64,000 nt of DNA from Afipia birgiae 34632. GTDB lineage: Bacteria > Pseudomonadota > Alphaproteobacteria > Rhizobiales > Xanthobacteraceae. The stretch spans positions 521,601 to 585,600 of the forward strand of contig NZ_HG326652.1 in assembly GCF_000308295.2 (NCBI RefSeq), read 5' to 3'. The notes under the pieces were generated by a model that saw only the letters and a list, made by a program, of their open reading frames with translations, was not told the DNA's origin and ran no database searches. Positions 7,920 to 17,172 of this stretch are shown here, one piece after another (within the stretch, counting starts at the first letter, position 1; each line of letters opens with the position of its first letter). The position numbers and the translations under genes are program-made.

Positions 7920-8713
7920 AGGTCATTCTGTTCTGTGGCGGGCTTGGTACGCGAATTCGCGAATATTCGGAGAGCATTCCGAAGCCTATGGTGCCAATCG
8001 GCCATCAGCCTATCCTCTGGCACGTTATGCAGTACTACAGTCAGTATGGACACCAGGACTTCGTTCTTTGCCTTGGTCACAAAGCGAATGTCGTCAAGGA
8101 CTACTTCCTGAACTACAAGCGGAGTGCAAACAGCGACTGCGTCATCTCGAATTTCGGAAAGAAGGTCGAGATACTTGGCGAACAGCCGCCGAATTGGCGT
8201 GTCGCACTCGTGGATACCGGAATCTGGCGAAATATTGGAGAGCGGCTGGTTGCGGTCCGTCATCTTGTCAAGGACGAGGAGATTTTTCTCGCCAATTACA
8301 GCGACGGGCTGACCGACGCCCCGTTGCCTGACATGATTGATCGTTTCAGGAAGAGTGGCAAGATCGGCTGTTTCATAGCCATTCATCCGCCGATCACTTT
8401 CCACCTTGCTGAGTTTGACGAACGAGGCCTTGTACAGCGGCTACGTGCGAGTCATGAGTCCGAGATATGGATCAATGGCGGGTACTTCATTTTCCGAAAT
8501 GAAATCTTCAACTACATCAGGGAAGGCGACGAATTGGTGCTTGAACCGTTCAACCGTCTGATCGAAGACGGTCAACTCATGGCTTACAGGTATGAGGGCT
8601 TCTGGCGAGCAATGGATACGCTTAGGGACCGGCAAGTACTCGAGGAAATGATCGAACGAGGCGATATGCCGTGGCGCCTGAATTCTGATGCTCGCGCCGC
8701 GGTGGCTATATGA
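7916..8713 (+). CDS. Glucose-1-phosphate cytidylyltransferase-like nucleotidyltransferase (RfbF family)
   Basis: A 265-residue sugar-1-phosphate nucleotidyltransferase. The N-terminal signature GGLGTRIREYS with IPKPMVPIG supplies the nucleotide-binding loop and catalytic Lys. LANYSDGLTD and EIWINGGYFIF are typical of RfbF, which makes CDP-glucose from CTP and glucose-1-phosphate and opens CDP-deoxysugar pathways. Start overlaps the C-methyltransferase stop (ATGA) and its stop overlaps the next start in the same way. That arrangement supports one pathway for a C-methylated CDP-sugar, although the 4,6-dehydratase normally next in the pathway is not seen in this window. Confidence 0.88.
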   Translation: MKVILFCGGLGTRIREYSESIPKPMVPIGHQPILWHVMQYYSQYGHQDFVLCLGHKANVVKDYFLNYKRSANSDCVISNFGKKVEILGEQPPNWRVALVDTGIWRNIGERLVAVRHLVKDEEIFLANYSDGLTDAPLPDMIDRFRKSGKIGCFIAIHPPITFHLAEFDERGLVQRLRASHESEIWINGGYFIFRNEIFNYIREGDELVLEPFNRLIEDGQLMAYRYEGFWRAMDTLRDRQVLEEMIERGDMPWRLNSDARAAVAI

Positions 8714-9366
8714 AAGCATTGCAGTTCGCTGAACCCGGCGATCGTTTGTCGGTACTCTGCTTAGGCGCGCATTCCGACGACATCGAAATCGGCGCGGGAG
8801 CAACGCTTCTTAGCCTGCTGGATCGGGGCATTCATCTTGATGTTCATTGGTGTGTTCTTAGTGGGGCGGGTGAGCGCGAGCGTGAAGCAAGAGCTTCCGC
8901 GGCCGCCTTTCTGTCGCGTGCGACCAGCGCGAAGGTCGAGGTGATGTCCTTTCAGGACGGATACTTTCCGGAACAGGGTGAACGGATCAAATCCTGGTTC
9001 GAGATGCTGAAAGAGCGCGTTTACCCAGATGTCATTCTCACGCACCGAAGAGACGACGCGCATCAGGATCATCGTCAGGTCAACCGTTTAGCGTGGAACA
9101 CTTTCCGCGACCACTGCATTCTCGAGTACGAGGTGCCCAAATGGGATGGCGACCTGGGGCAGCCTAATCTCTACATGCCTGTTTCAGCCGACGTACTACA
9201 GCGCAAGATCGATCTGCTGATTGAGCATTTCGGGAGTCAGCGTTCCAAGCAGTGGTTCGATTCCGAGACCTTTCTTGGACTGGCAAGATTGAGGGGTATG
9301 GAATGCCGTGCTCCGGAGCGCTACGCAGAAGCGTTCGTTGCCCGTAAGCTGAGGTTGGATCTGTGA
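8710..9366 (+). CDS. PIG-L family deacetylase
   Basis: A 218-residue LmbE/PIG-L fold protein. The zinc-binding motif GAHSDDIEIG holds His21 and Asp24, and HRRDDAHQDHRQV supplies His118 and His121. Family members remove N-acetyl groups from sugars such as GlcNAc-inositol or from nucleotide-sugar derivatives. It is coupled to the cytidylyltransferase by ATGA, so it probably deacetylates an amino-sugar intermediate or glycan of this locus; that is inference. A stretch of about 150 bases then separates it from the flippase gene. Confidence 0.87.
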   Translation: MKALQFAEPGDRLSVLCLGAHSDDIEIGAGATLLSLLDRGIHLDVHWCVLSGAGEREREARASAAAFLSRATSAKVEVMSFQDGYFPEQGERIKSWFEMLKERVYPDVILTHRRDDAHQDHRQVNRLAWNTFRDHCILEYEVPKWDGDLGQPNLYMPVSADVLQRKIDLLIEHFGSQRSKQWFDSETFLGLARLRGMECRAPERYAEAFVARKLRLDL

Positions 9367-9514
9367 TGCTTCGAAAATCGTTTCTTGTGCGTCCGACTTC
9401 TGGCTTGGCGTTTTCATACTATTCCTTCGCGTGAGGGAAGGGGCATTTGATGTCTTCGCTCGTACGACGTGCCATTCGAACTCGGGTTCTTCACGCTTTC
9501 GTTGGGTGGCCGCT

Positions 9515-10981
9515 GTGAACAACTTGAAGGAGCGGGCGGTTCGTGGCACCTTGGTGAGGATATGTGGTCAGGCTGCGAGTTTCGCTCTCCGCCTTGGTTC
9601 AATAGCGGTTTTGGCCCGCCTGCTTAATCCGAGTGATTTTGGGCTGCTGGCAATGGCTACGGTTGTCACAGGTGTATGTGGATTATTCACAAGTGCGGGG
9701 CTTTCGTCAGCCACGGTTCAGAAGGACACCGTCACCGACGCGCAAGTCTCGACGTTGTTCTGGGTTAATATGGCCGTTGGAGCCGTACTGGCCGGTTTGT
9801 GCGTGGCGACAGCACCGGCACTCGTCGCATTCTATCACGAGCCCCGGCTTTTTTGGGTGACCATTGTGGTTGCTGCCGGATTTCTATTCAACGCTGCGGG
9901 CGTTCAGCACTATGCGCTCCTTCAGCGCGAGCTGCGGTACATTTCACTGACAGTCATTGAAACAGTCGCTCAGGTGGCGGCGATCGTCGCTGGAATCGCA
10001 ATGGCCCTTGCCGGCTTCGGCTATTGGTCACTCGTTGCTATGGCAATCGTTTCGCCAGCGGTTGGTACAATGTGCCTGTGGGTGATAACGGGATGGATTC
10101 CAGGCCGACCGGGCCTGGTGACAGGTACAGGTGGCATGCTGCGTTTTGGCGGAACCATAACTTTAAATGGTTTGGTCGTTTATATAGCCTACAATTTCGA
10201 GAAGGTGCTTCTGGGACGTTACTGGGGCGCGGATGCCCTTGGATTATATGGGAGGGCATACCAGCTCGTTACTATCCCCACCGACAATCTGAATGCAGCG
10301 ATTGGCGGAGTCGCATTCTCAGCGTTATCACGCCTCCAGCATGATCCCGTGCGTTTGAAGAATTACTTTCTCAAGGGCTATTCTCTGGTTGTCTCCTTGA
10401 CTATTCCCATCACCATCTTTTGCGCGGTGTTTAGCGACGACATCGTTCTGGTTTTCCTTGGGCCGAAGTGGGCAGAGACAGCGATCATATTCCGTCTGCT
10501 TAGTCCAACCGTTCTCGTATTTGGGATGATTAATCCCACCTCGTGGCTCCTTCTTTCCATCGGGCTCCAAGGACGAAGTCTGGCTATTGCATTTGTCATC
10601 GCTCCACTTGTTATTTCTGGGTACCTTATTGGATTGCCCTACGGTCCCACCGGAGTGGCGTTAGGTTACTCGGCTGCGATGTCGTTGTGGCTTATTCCGC
10701 ATATTTTGTGGTGCCTTCACGGCACGATGATATCTCCACGGGATCTATTCCTGGCAGTAAAAAATCCATTTCTCTCCGGCGCTGTGGCGGCGGCCGCGGC
10801 GTATCTTGCTCAATTGTATTTTGGGGACGGGGGGTATGCTTTCCTCAGGCTTCTCGTTGGCGGTCTTATCATGGGCGGTGTGTACTATTGTATGCTTTTG
10901 CTGGTCATGGGGGAGAGAACGTTTTATTTCGATTTACTCGCAATGATGAGAAAACCATCATCACTTGATGGAAGGTCTTAG
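9515..10981 (+). CDS. Polysaccharide flippase, lipopolysaccharide biosynthesis type (Wzx/MOP superfamily)
   Basis: A roughly 488-residue integral membrane protein with many hydrophobic segments (for example GLLAMATVVTGVCGLFT and AVGAVLAGLCVATAPALVAF). It has the family start pattern LKERAVRGTL...LGSIAVLARLLNPSDFGLLA and the middle block ALGLYGRAYQLVTIP. Such proteins move lipid-linked glycans across the inner membrane. GTG at 9515 is chosen since the family begins just before the first helix; the frame is open from 9431 and a longer start cannot be excluded. Confidence 0.84.
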   Translation: MNNLKERAVRGTLVRICGQAASFALRLGSIAVLARLLNPSDFGLLAMATVVTGVCGLFTSAGLSSATVQKDTVTDAQVSTLFWVNMAVGAVLAGLCVATAPALVAFYHEPRLFWVTIVVAAGFLFNAAGVQHYALLQRELRYISLTVIETVAQVAAIVAGIAMALAGFGYWSLVAMAIVSPAVGTMCLWVITGWIPGRPGLVTGTGGMLRFGGTITLNGLVVYIAYNFEKVLLGRYWGADALGLYGRAYQLVTIPTDNLNAAIGGVAFSALSRLQHDPVRLKNYFLKGYSLVVSLTIPITIFCAVFSDDIVLVFLGPKWAETAIIFRLLSPTVLVFGMINPTSWLLLSIGLQGRSLAIAFVIAPLVISGYLIGLPYGPTGVALGYSAAMSLWLIPHILWCLHGTMISPRDLFLAVKNPFLSGAVAAAAAYLAQLYFGDGGYAFLRLLVGGLIMGGVYYCMLLLVMGERTFYFDLLAMMRKPSSLDGRS

Positions 10982-11045
10982 TATTACGCGGTTTATCTTT
11001 CATTATAGGATCAACGTTTGTGCGCCGTCGGAGGACTGAGGAAAC

Positions 11046-12089
11046 ATGAACGTGCGAGCTGGCGATTGGGTAGAAGTACGATCCAAGGATGAAATTCTGA
11101 GTTCGCTCGATAAAGATGGCCAGTTCGACGGCCTCCCTTTCATGCCCCAAATGTTTCAGTATTGTGGTCAACGCTTCAGGGTTTACAAGCGAGCGCACAA
11201 GACGTGCGATACGATCACCGGCAAGTTTGTTGGGCGAAGACTCCCAGATGGAGTTCATTTGGATCTGCGCTGCGATGGCCGCGCACATGGAGGTTGTCAG
11301 GCAGCTTGCCTGATTTTTTGGAAGGAGGCGTGGCTCAAGCCGGTCAGCGGAACGACGGACTTGATGGAGTCAAGGTCGTGCAGCGGCACACATCAAGATC
11401 AGAAAGCCGCCGCCGTTTGTACGGAGGAGGATGTTGAGAGGGCAACGCAGGTTCGCGATCCGCGTGGAGATACTGTTTATCATTGCCAGGCAACCGAACT
11501 CCTCAACTACACCGCCCCTCTTCGGTGGTGGGATGTCAGGCAATACGTAGAAGACTATACGTCCGGCAATGCTACTTTGGGGCGTATTTTTGTCGTGTTT
11601 GTCTATGTAAGTTACTACTACGGCTCCCTCTCCTACAGGGGGCGAGCAGGGCTGGTTGGACGTTGGCTTTATGATCGCTTTCAAGCCGTCCGGGGCGGCA
11701 TTCCGTTCCCGCGGAGAAAGGGTACCGTCCCTGCTGGGCGGCCACATCCATTGATCGATTTGAATCTTCAGCCGGGAGAAATGGTGCGTGTCAAATCGTA
11801 CGGCGAGATTCTTGCCACGCTGGACAAACGAAATATGAACCGAGGGCTCGGCTTTGATGCTGAGCTAGTACCGTTCTGTGGCGGAACCTATCGAGTCAAG
11901 ACGCGGGTGAGTAATTTCATCGATGAACAGACAGGAAAGATGAAAAGTCTGAAGACTCCAGCCATTATATTGGAGAATGTTATCTGCCAGTCCTGTTACA
12001 GCCATCGTCGAATGTTTTGTCCAAGAAGCATTTATTCGTGGTGGCGCGAAGTTTGGCTCGAAAGGGTTCCGGAGAATACTAATTCGTAA
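11046..12089 (+). CDS. Hypothetical protein with two tandem Cys-rich repeats
   Basis: A 347-residue protein that I cannot assign to a known family. It consists of two homologous halves. The first (about residues 1-100) has AGDWVEVRSKDEILSSLDK, QMFQYCGQRFRVYKR and ...GGCQAACLIFWKEAWLKPV. The second (about residues 238-344) has PGEMVRVKSYGEILATLDK, LVPFCGGTYRVKTR and ...CQSCYSHRRMFCPRSIYSWWREVWLERV. Each half keeps a CG(G/Q).(Y/F)RV motif and a Cys cluster before a W(K/R)E.WL end, which suggests metal binding. The linker adds CSGTHQ and CHATELLN-like residues. No signal peptide or membrane helix is obvious. ATG has GAGGA just upstream. It is a single gene between the flippase and a minus-strand glycosyltransferase. 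Confidence 0.8.
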   Translation: MNVRAGDWVEVRSKDEILSSLDKDGQFDGLPFMPQMFQYCGQRFRVYKRAHKTCDTITGKFVGRRLPDGVHLDLRCDGRAHGGCQAACLIFWKEAWLKPVSGTTDLMESRSCSGTHQDQKAAAVCTEEDVERATQVRDPRGDTVYHCQATELLNYTAPLRWWDVRQYVEDYTSGNATLGRIFVVFVYVSYYYGSLSYRGRAGLVGRWLYDRFQAVRGGIPFPRRKGTVPAGRPHPLIDLNLQPGEMVRVKSYGEILATLDKRNMNRGLGFDAELVPFCGGTYRVKTRVSNFIDEQTGKMKSLKTPAIILENVICQSCYSHRRMFCPRSIYSWWREVWLERVPENTNS

Positions 12090-12234
12090 AGTTGATGCAT
12101 TGGGCCGGGTTGCTGTCAGGCACTGGTAAGCTAGGCTCAGCACCGTTAAATCGTAAGCGTTGCCGCCTAAACAAACCATGCTCAAATTAGATTGAACCCG
12201 CCTATGCAGTCGGATCCAATGGGGCGAGCATTGT

Positions 12235-13293
12235 CTATGATGGTTCGGATGTTGGAGATAACTTCGTTAGAAACCGCATCCTGACGATGCCACGAGTCCA
12301 GCGGGTTAGTGCCGCGGGCAAGGCAATAATTACAACGAACCTAGCGATCTTTTTGCTGTCGTTTAATCCGATATGTCGTAGGTACCGACGCAATTGCCAC
12401 ATCACGGGGATCACTTGGCTTAAGTCGGCGCCATCTCTGCGGTACGAAGCGAGAGCTCCTATAGCATATCGCGCAAAATAGCGCCTAACCGTCAATTGGA
12501 AATCTCGCCTCCTTTGCGTATTTCCAATGCAGTGATCAGCTTTTTCAGAAATAAGGTCGACCAACCGTCTCAAGCAGCTTAAACGAGTTTCCAGATCCAG
12601 CGTGGATGTTAAGTTTGCGGTGTGAACGCATAGGGTTGCACAGGATCGGTTTACCAGCCCAGCTCTTCCATTCAGGATGAGCGAAAACCAGGCTATCGTG
12701 TCGCTCGCAAACGTAAAATCGACTGGGAATCCGCCCTCTGTGCGAAGCCCCTCGGTGCTAAACATCATGCTGCACATCGCGGCCGATATCCGGTCCTCGA
12801 GATACTCCTCCAGAATGTCGGCCCCGTCCCAAATGCCTGTTGTGAGCTTCCGGTTGTGCGGAGCATGCCAAGTTACACTTTGCGCGGCAAAATATACATC
12901 ACTTAACGCGACAACAACCTGAACCTGCCCTTCGCGTTTCACAAGGGCAATGCAGCGCTCCAGTAGCGAGGGTGCAATTCTGTCGTCGTCGGAGACAAAT
13001 ACGACATAGTCGCCCTTGGCCTCTGCCAGACACGCATTCCAATTCGGAATCTGGCCTATGTTGCTCTTCTGCGTCAGGACACGAAGCTTGGGATCGCTGA
13101 TCCCACGTAGCAGTTCTGATGTTGCGTCGGTTGAGGCGTTATCCGACACCACGACTTCGAAGTGAGGATAAGTTTGGGCAAGCGCTGCGAGAATACAGTC
13201 TCCAAGCCATGAAGCCCTGTTAAAGGTCGGAATAGCGATCGTCACCAATGGATCGGTGGTGGCTTCCGTTGATGTTAAATACGGATTTTTCAT
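12235..13293 (-). CDS. Glycosyltransferase family 2 protein
   Basis: A 352-residue GT-A fold enzyme. VTIAIPTFNRASWL starts the nucleotide-binding domain, VVVSDNASTDAT follows, and VVFVSDDDRIAP is the metal-binding DxD region near residue 100. Such enzymes add a sugar from a nucleotide donor to a lipid-linked acceptor at the cytoplasmic face. Start ATG 13293 has AAAGGG five bases ahead; an in-frame ATG at 13347 has a weaker site. The C-terminal part after the catalytic domain is basic and hydrophobic in places. It is the only glycosyltransferase on the minus strand of this region. Confidence 0.85.
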   Translation of the reverse strand: MKNPYLTSTEATTDPLVTIAIPTFNRASWLGDCILAALAQTYPHFEVVVSDNASTDATSELLRGISDPKLRVLTQKSNIGQIPNWNACLAEAKGDYVVFVSDDDRIAPSLLERCIALVKREGQVQVVVALSDVYFAAQSVTWHAPHNRKLTTGIWDGADILEEYLEDRISAAMCSMMFSTEGLRTEGGFPVDFTFASDTIAWFSLILNGRAGLVNRSCATLCVHTANLTSTLDLETRLSCLRRLVDLISEKADHCIGNTQRRRDFQLTVRRYFARYAIGALASYRRDGADLSQVIPVMWQLRRYLRHIGLNDSKKIARFVVIIALPAALTRWTRGIVRMRFLTKLSPTSEPS

Positions 13294-13692
13294 GGGGGCC
13301 CTTTGCTTATGCTTCTCGAGGCCAGCTTCCTTGATTTTACGGTGCATCTTAATCTTGTTGATGGATCATAATAGTAATATTATATTTTATAGCATTATGC
13401 GTCATTTATTCAGCTAAAATGGAGGGGCGATTAACGCCGAATACTGGGTTAATGGGCGGGCGCTTAAAGAGGGGCATCTTTAGCCGATGATTATTTCGCG
13501 CCAAGGCGCGGGCGTCTGGGTGCAATAGTTTAACTTTAACGTTGGCCAAGCGACAGAGCGACAGAGCGACAGAGCGACAGACGTGGGCTGCTTCCATTGG
13601 GCATTCTCCATATATCCGGAATGTAACTTGATCGGAAAATTAGCCATTCAGATATACTTCACAGAAGTGCCTTGGCATGTGGTGGGGTCCTG
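13294..13692. promoter_or_regulatory. Divergent intergenic region with AT-rich island and octamer repeat
   Basis: This stretch of about 400 bases lies between two divergent glycosyltransferase genes. It has a very AT-rich island at about 13365-13405 (AATAGTAATATTATATTTTA) and an 8-bp tandem repeat at 13551-13580. No protein-coding ORF is convincing. Promoters for both flanking genes should be here. Confidence 0.5.
13551..13580 (+). repeat. Octamer tandem repeat (CGACAGAG)
   Basis: The unit CGACAGAG occurs 3.75 times without mismatch, 121 to 142 bases upstream of the ATG at 13693. Its phase length of 8 would change spacing by steps that are not multiples of 3. It is noncoding in the assigned annotation. 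Confidence 0.9.
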
Positions 13693-14856
13693 ATGACTGC
13701 GACCATCCTATTTTTGAGTCACGACGCTTCGCGAACTGGGGCGCCGATATTTCTCTCTAATTTTCTTCAATGGTTCCGCCGGAACCGGAATGTCAATTTT
13801 CGGATTTTGACGGGAAGACCGGGCGAACTCTCCGCCGATTTTGCGGCCATCGGGGCGGTCGATTCATTCGAACCAAGCGACGCCTTGTGGTACAAGGCTA
13901 TGCGCCGGCTACACCTGCAGCGCCGGTATGATTCCAGCCATCTTGCACGTCTGCGCGCCAGTTTTCTCAGCGACGATATCAACTTGATTTACGTCAATTC
14001 CGTCGCAAGTGCAGGAATGCTTGATTTCCTGTCGTTCCTGGACTGTCCGATAATATGTCACGTTCATGAGCTTGATTGGGCAGTTCGTGTTGTGGGCATC
14101 GAGAAGCTAGCTTTGCTGGAAAAGCGCCGGCCTCTGTATATTGCGGTATCACATGCCGTAAAGAACAGCCTTGTCGAGAACAACGGCATTTCGGCGAGCA
14201 GAGTTGAGGTGATCCACGGCTTTGTGCCCAGCCCGCAAGCAACAGACACCGAGAGAGCTCGCAAAATTATATGTATGAAATTCGGTATTCCTGAAATAGC
14301 AAAGTTGGTATGCGCCTGCGGTTCGATTGGATTTCGGAAGGGCACTGATCTATTTCTTCGGGTGGCCGCTAGGGTGGCACAGGAATATCACACCACACCG
14401 GTTCATTTTCTATGGGTTGGCGGTCCGCCAAATGAAGTCGCGGCCATGCGAAGCCAAGTCGCGAATTCGGAACTGAGGGATGCGGTGCATTTTGTTGGCC
14501 ATACATCTGACACAGGTGCTTACTTCGAGGCATCTGATGTTTTCGTTCTGACATCCAGAGAAGATCCCTTTCCGCTCGTGGTGATGGAAGCGGCTCAACG
14601 CGGGAAACCTATCGTCTGCTTTGCACGCGGGGGCGGGGCACCCGAATTCGTTGAGATAGATGCAGGTTTCGCTACGCCGGATTTCGATACCGCAAGAATG
14701 GCTGACAAGATTGTCCAACTGTTGTCGTCACCAGACCTTTGCAACCGGATGGGAAGGGCTGCCAAGCAAAAGGTGATTGATCATTATAACCTGGACATAG
14801 GTGCAGCGAAGATCGCGGCCGTCATTGAGGGGAGGTTACGGATCGCGGCAACATGA
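13693..14856 (+). CDS. Glycosyltransferase family 4 protein
   Basis: A 387-residue GT-B fold enzyme. The N-terminal half begins TATILFLSHDASRTGAPIFL, with the Gly-Ala-Pro acceptor loop common in GT4. The C-terminal half has ACGSIGFRKGTDLFL, DVFVLTSREDPFPLVVMEA (the E-x7-E donor-binding region) and GKPIVCFARGGGAPEF. It should transfer a hexose or deoxysugar from a nucleotide donor. ATG 13693 is preferred to TTG 13672 because GGTGGGG lies just upstream. Confidence 0.87.
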   Translation: MTATILFLSHDASRTGAPIFLSNFLQWFRRNRNVNFRILTGRPGELSADFAAIGAVDSFEPSDALWYKAMRRLHLQRRYDSSHLARLRASFLSDDINLIYVNSVASAGMLDFLSFLDCPIICHVHELDWAVRVVGIEKLALLEKRRPLYIAVSHAVKNSLVENNGISASRVEVIHGFVPSPQATDTERARKIICMKFGIPEIAKLVCACGSIGFRKGTDLFLRVAARVAQEYHTTPVHFLWVGGPPNEVAAMRSQVANSELRDAVHFVGHTSDTGAYFEASDVFVLTSREDPFPLVVMEAAQRGKPIVCFARGGGAPEFVEIDAGFATPDFDTARMADKIVQLLSSPDLCNRMGRAAKQKVIDHYNLDIGAAKIAAVIEGRLRIAAT

Positions 14857-15031
14857 ACTGTCGCCTGTAAGGATAGAGTCTTTTCACAAAACTGACCGCG
14901 GATTTCTACAGCCACCGGCTTCATGCAGCATCGAATTGCGGTGTCAGCGACAACCTTGATTCAATGTACGTATAGTAGAGATTGTATAAGCGTTGACCGT
15001 CGTTCCACCGCCCAAATGGTGATAGAGCGTT

Positions 15032-15828
15032 ATGAGCTTAAAGGCACTGGCCCGCTATTTCTACGCCAATGTTCCCGGCGTTGCCGCAGCGAGGTTCGCG
15101 GTGAAGGATTTGTCCTCGCCATTTTTTTCAAGCCGGAATTTCTAGGTATTAAACAGCTCGCGATCGGAAGCGGCTTGATTGTGGACATCGGAGCGAACAG
15201 GGGCCAAAGTACTGCCGCGTTTAGAAAGCTCTCGCCAAACTCCCACATCGTAGCCTTTGAGCCTGAGCCGAAATCTGCGGAGCGGCTTGCATTTCGCCTT
15301 CGCCGATGCAGGACGGTAACGGTTCATGCATGCGCTCTTGGCTCCAGCGCCAGAGAAATAGATTTCTTTCTTCCAAGATACGGTCGATGGGATTGCGACG
15401 GAATGGCCGCGACTTCTTTCGACGAAGCCACTGAGTGGCTCAAAGATCCTGGTAGAATGTATCGTTTTGACGAAAGGAAACTGACAGTTCAGAAATATAA
15501 GGTTTTGTGCAAAGCATTCGATTCCTATGGACTGGCTCCGGTGCTGGTCAAACTGCATGCTCAAGGCGCGGAACTGGATATCTTGAAGGGATCGCTGGAA
15601 ACGTTGAAGAAGCAAAGACCGGCATTGATGTGTGCATTTCCTCCGCCAGCGGTGACGGAATTCTTGGCTGGCTTCGGCTATAAGCCATACGTCTTTAGCG
15701 AGAGACTTTTTAATCCGGGAGTTGCACCCCGGTCCGTAACCTTCACGTGGTATTTGACGGATGCCCATAGGGTAACGGCGTCCAAGCCGAGACGAACTGA
15801 CGATGTCAGCGTCTCGAAAAATATGTAG
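15032..15828 (+). CDS. FkbM family methyltransferase with apparent N-terminal frameshift
   Basis: The methyltransferase domain is clear: LIVDIGANRGQSTAAF, VAFEPEPKSAERL and LVKLHAQGAELDILKGS fit FkbM enzymes that O-methylate sugars. The expected N-terminus begins with ATG 15032 (MSLKALARYFYANVPG), which follows a stop at 15023 in its own frame. That frame leaves the downstream frame at a run of seven T at 15122-15128. One extra T would join PFF to KPEFLGIKQLAIG, the expected continuation. In the downstream frame an ORF is open from 14923, but its first 65 residues look like shadow sequence. The gene may be inactive, slippage-controlled, or carry a sequencing error. Confidence 0.72.
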
Positions 15829-15911
15829 CCATCGGCGGAAGGTCTCCGGCCTGAATGCCAGTCCTAGGCGAATGTCCTTGATCGCCATACCTGTTGAATT
15901 CAGAGGGTCGC

Positions 15912-17060
15912 ATGAGCGCTTCGGTCTCTATGTTGATGCCATTACCGCTCAATGGACGGGGGGTCGGTTATACCTGCGGCTCCCTCGCAGAGGGTATGGC
16001 CGATCAAGAGTTCAGGGTGACCATCGTGACGTCACGCAGTCGGTGGTCCCTGCCGTCGGTTGAGGTGATAGAGGTCCTGCCCGATTGGGTGCGGTACATG
16101 CCATACCGCTGGGTGAAGTCTAGAGTAAATCGAGGAATAGAGGATGCGTTCCTCTCCAGCATGAATCGGCCCCAATCGCAAAAGACAGCAGCCTATCTTT
16201 GGCCCGGTGCGAGCGCCGAGACGCTTCGCGAATTGAAGCGGAGAGGCGTCACAGTTTTTCGAGAGCAATACAATTGTCATACTGCGACCGCCAAAAGGAT
16301 TCTCGATCAGGCGTACGAGAGGCTGGGTGTGGCTCCGCGGCATGCCATTACTGACGAGACCGTTGATCGTGAGAAAGAAATACTAGAAGCGATGGATTAC
16401 ATTTTCTGCCCTAATCCATTGGTTGGACCTTCATTGCTGGAAAACGGCGTGCCGGCAATTAAGTTTCTGGAGACAACTTACGGCTGGGATCCGGCTCGAC
16501 TTTCGGGAGACCACAAGCGTCTCCACTCGCAAGACGGGATAGTCGCGATCTTCGTCGGAATCATTTGCGTGCGTAAGGGTGCCCACTTGCTCCTCGATTA
16601 TTGGGCCCGGAGCGGTGTGAAGGGACGGCTCGTGCTGGCTGGCAAGATAGAGCCGGTCATCAAAGAGAAATGTAGCAGTCTCCTCGCAAGGAACGATGTG
16701 ACGGTGCTCGATTACGTCGACGATATCGGATCGGTTTATCGATCAGCAGACATTTTCGTGTTTCCGTCCTTGGAGGAGGGAGGTCCGCAGGTAACCTACG
16801 AGGCCTGCGGTTGTGGCCTGCCGGTAGTAACGACTGATATGGGCGCAGGCCGGATTGTCCGACATCAACGTGAGGGTTTTGTACTCGATCCATACGATGC
16901 ATCTGGTTGGATTGCCGCGATCCGAGCGTTGGCCGAGGACCTTGAACTTCGCCGCAAGATGTCGGCCACTGCTGCCGAAAGCGCCAAGCGCTTTGTGTGG
17001 CCTGTGGTGGCGGGCCAGCGAAGAGAGCAAATTATGGATTGTCTCGCGGTAAACGCCTGA
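15912..17060 (+). CDS. Glycosyltransferase family 4 protein
   Basis: A 382-residue GT-B enzyme. It opens SASVSMLMPLPLNGRGVGYT, with the Gly-rich loop of the N-terminal domain. The donor domain has AIFVGIICVRKGAHLLLDYW and DIFVFPSLEEGGPQVTYEA, followed by GLPVVTTDMGAG. ATG 15912 has AGAGGG four to five bases upstream and is preferred to TTG 15894. It lies 83 bases after the FkbM gene in the same direction. Confidence 0.86.
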   Translation: MSASVSMLMPLPLNGRGVGYTCGSLAEGMADQEFRVTIVTSRSRWSLPSVEVIEVLPDWVRYMPYRWVKSRVNRGIEDAFLSSMNRPQSQKTAAYLWPGASAETLRELKRRGVTVFREQYNCHTATAKRILDQAYERLGVAPRHAITDETVDREKEILEAMDYIFCPNPLVGPSLLENGVPAIKFLETTYGWDPARLSGDHKRLHSQDGIVAIFVGIICVRKGAHLLLDYWARSGVKGRLVLAGKIEPVIKEKCSSLLARNDVTVLDYVDDIGSVYRSADIFVFPSLEEGGPQVTYEACGCGLPVVTTDMGAGRIVRHQREGFVLDPYDASGWIAAIRALAEDLELRRKMSATAAESAKRFVWPVVAGQRREQIMDCLAVNA

Positions 17061-17172
17061 GCGTAGATTGTCTCTATCGTAAGGCTCGTAGCCACTAACA
17101 ATCCGGACCGAATCTGCTCGGTAGGGAATGTTGCAGGCGCCATCTTGATCAAATCAAGTGGCTTGGATGAGT

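Noticed and set aside
14923-15121. N-terminal 66 residues of the long FkbM frame
   Set aside because: They are basic, Cys-rich and unlike FkbM starts, while the overlapping frame from 15032 gives the expected N-terminus.
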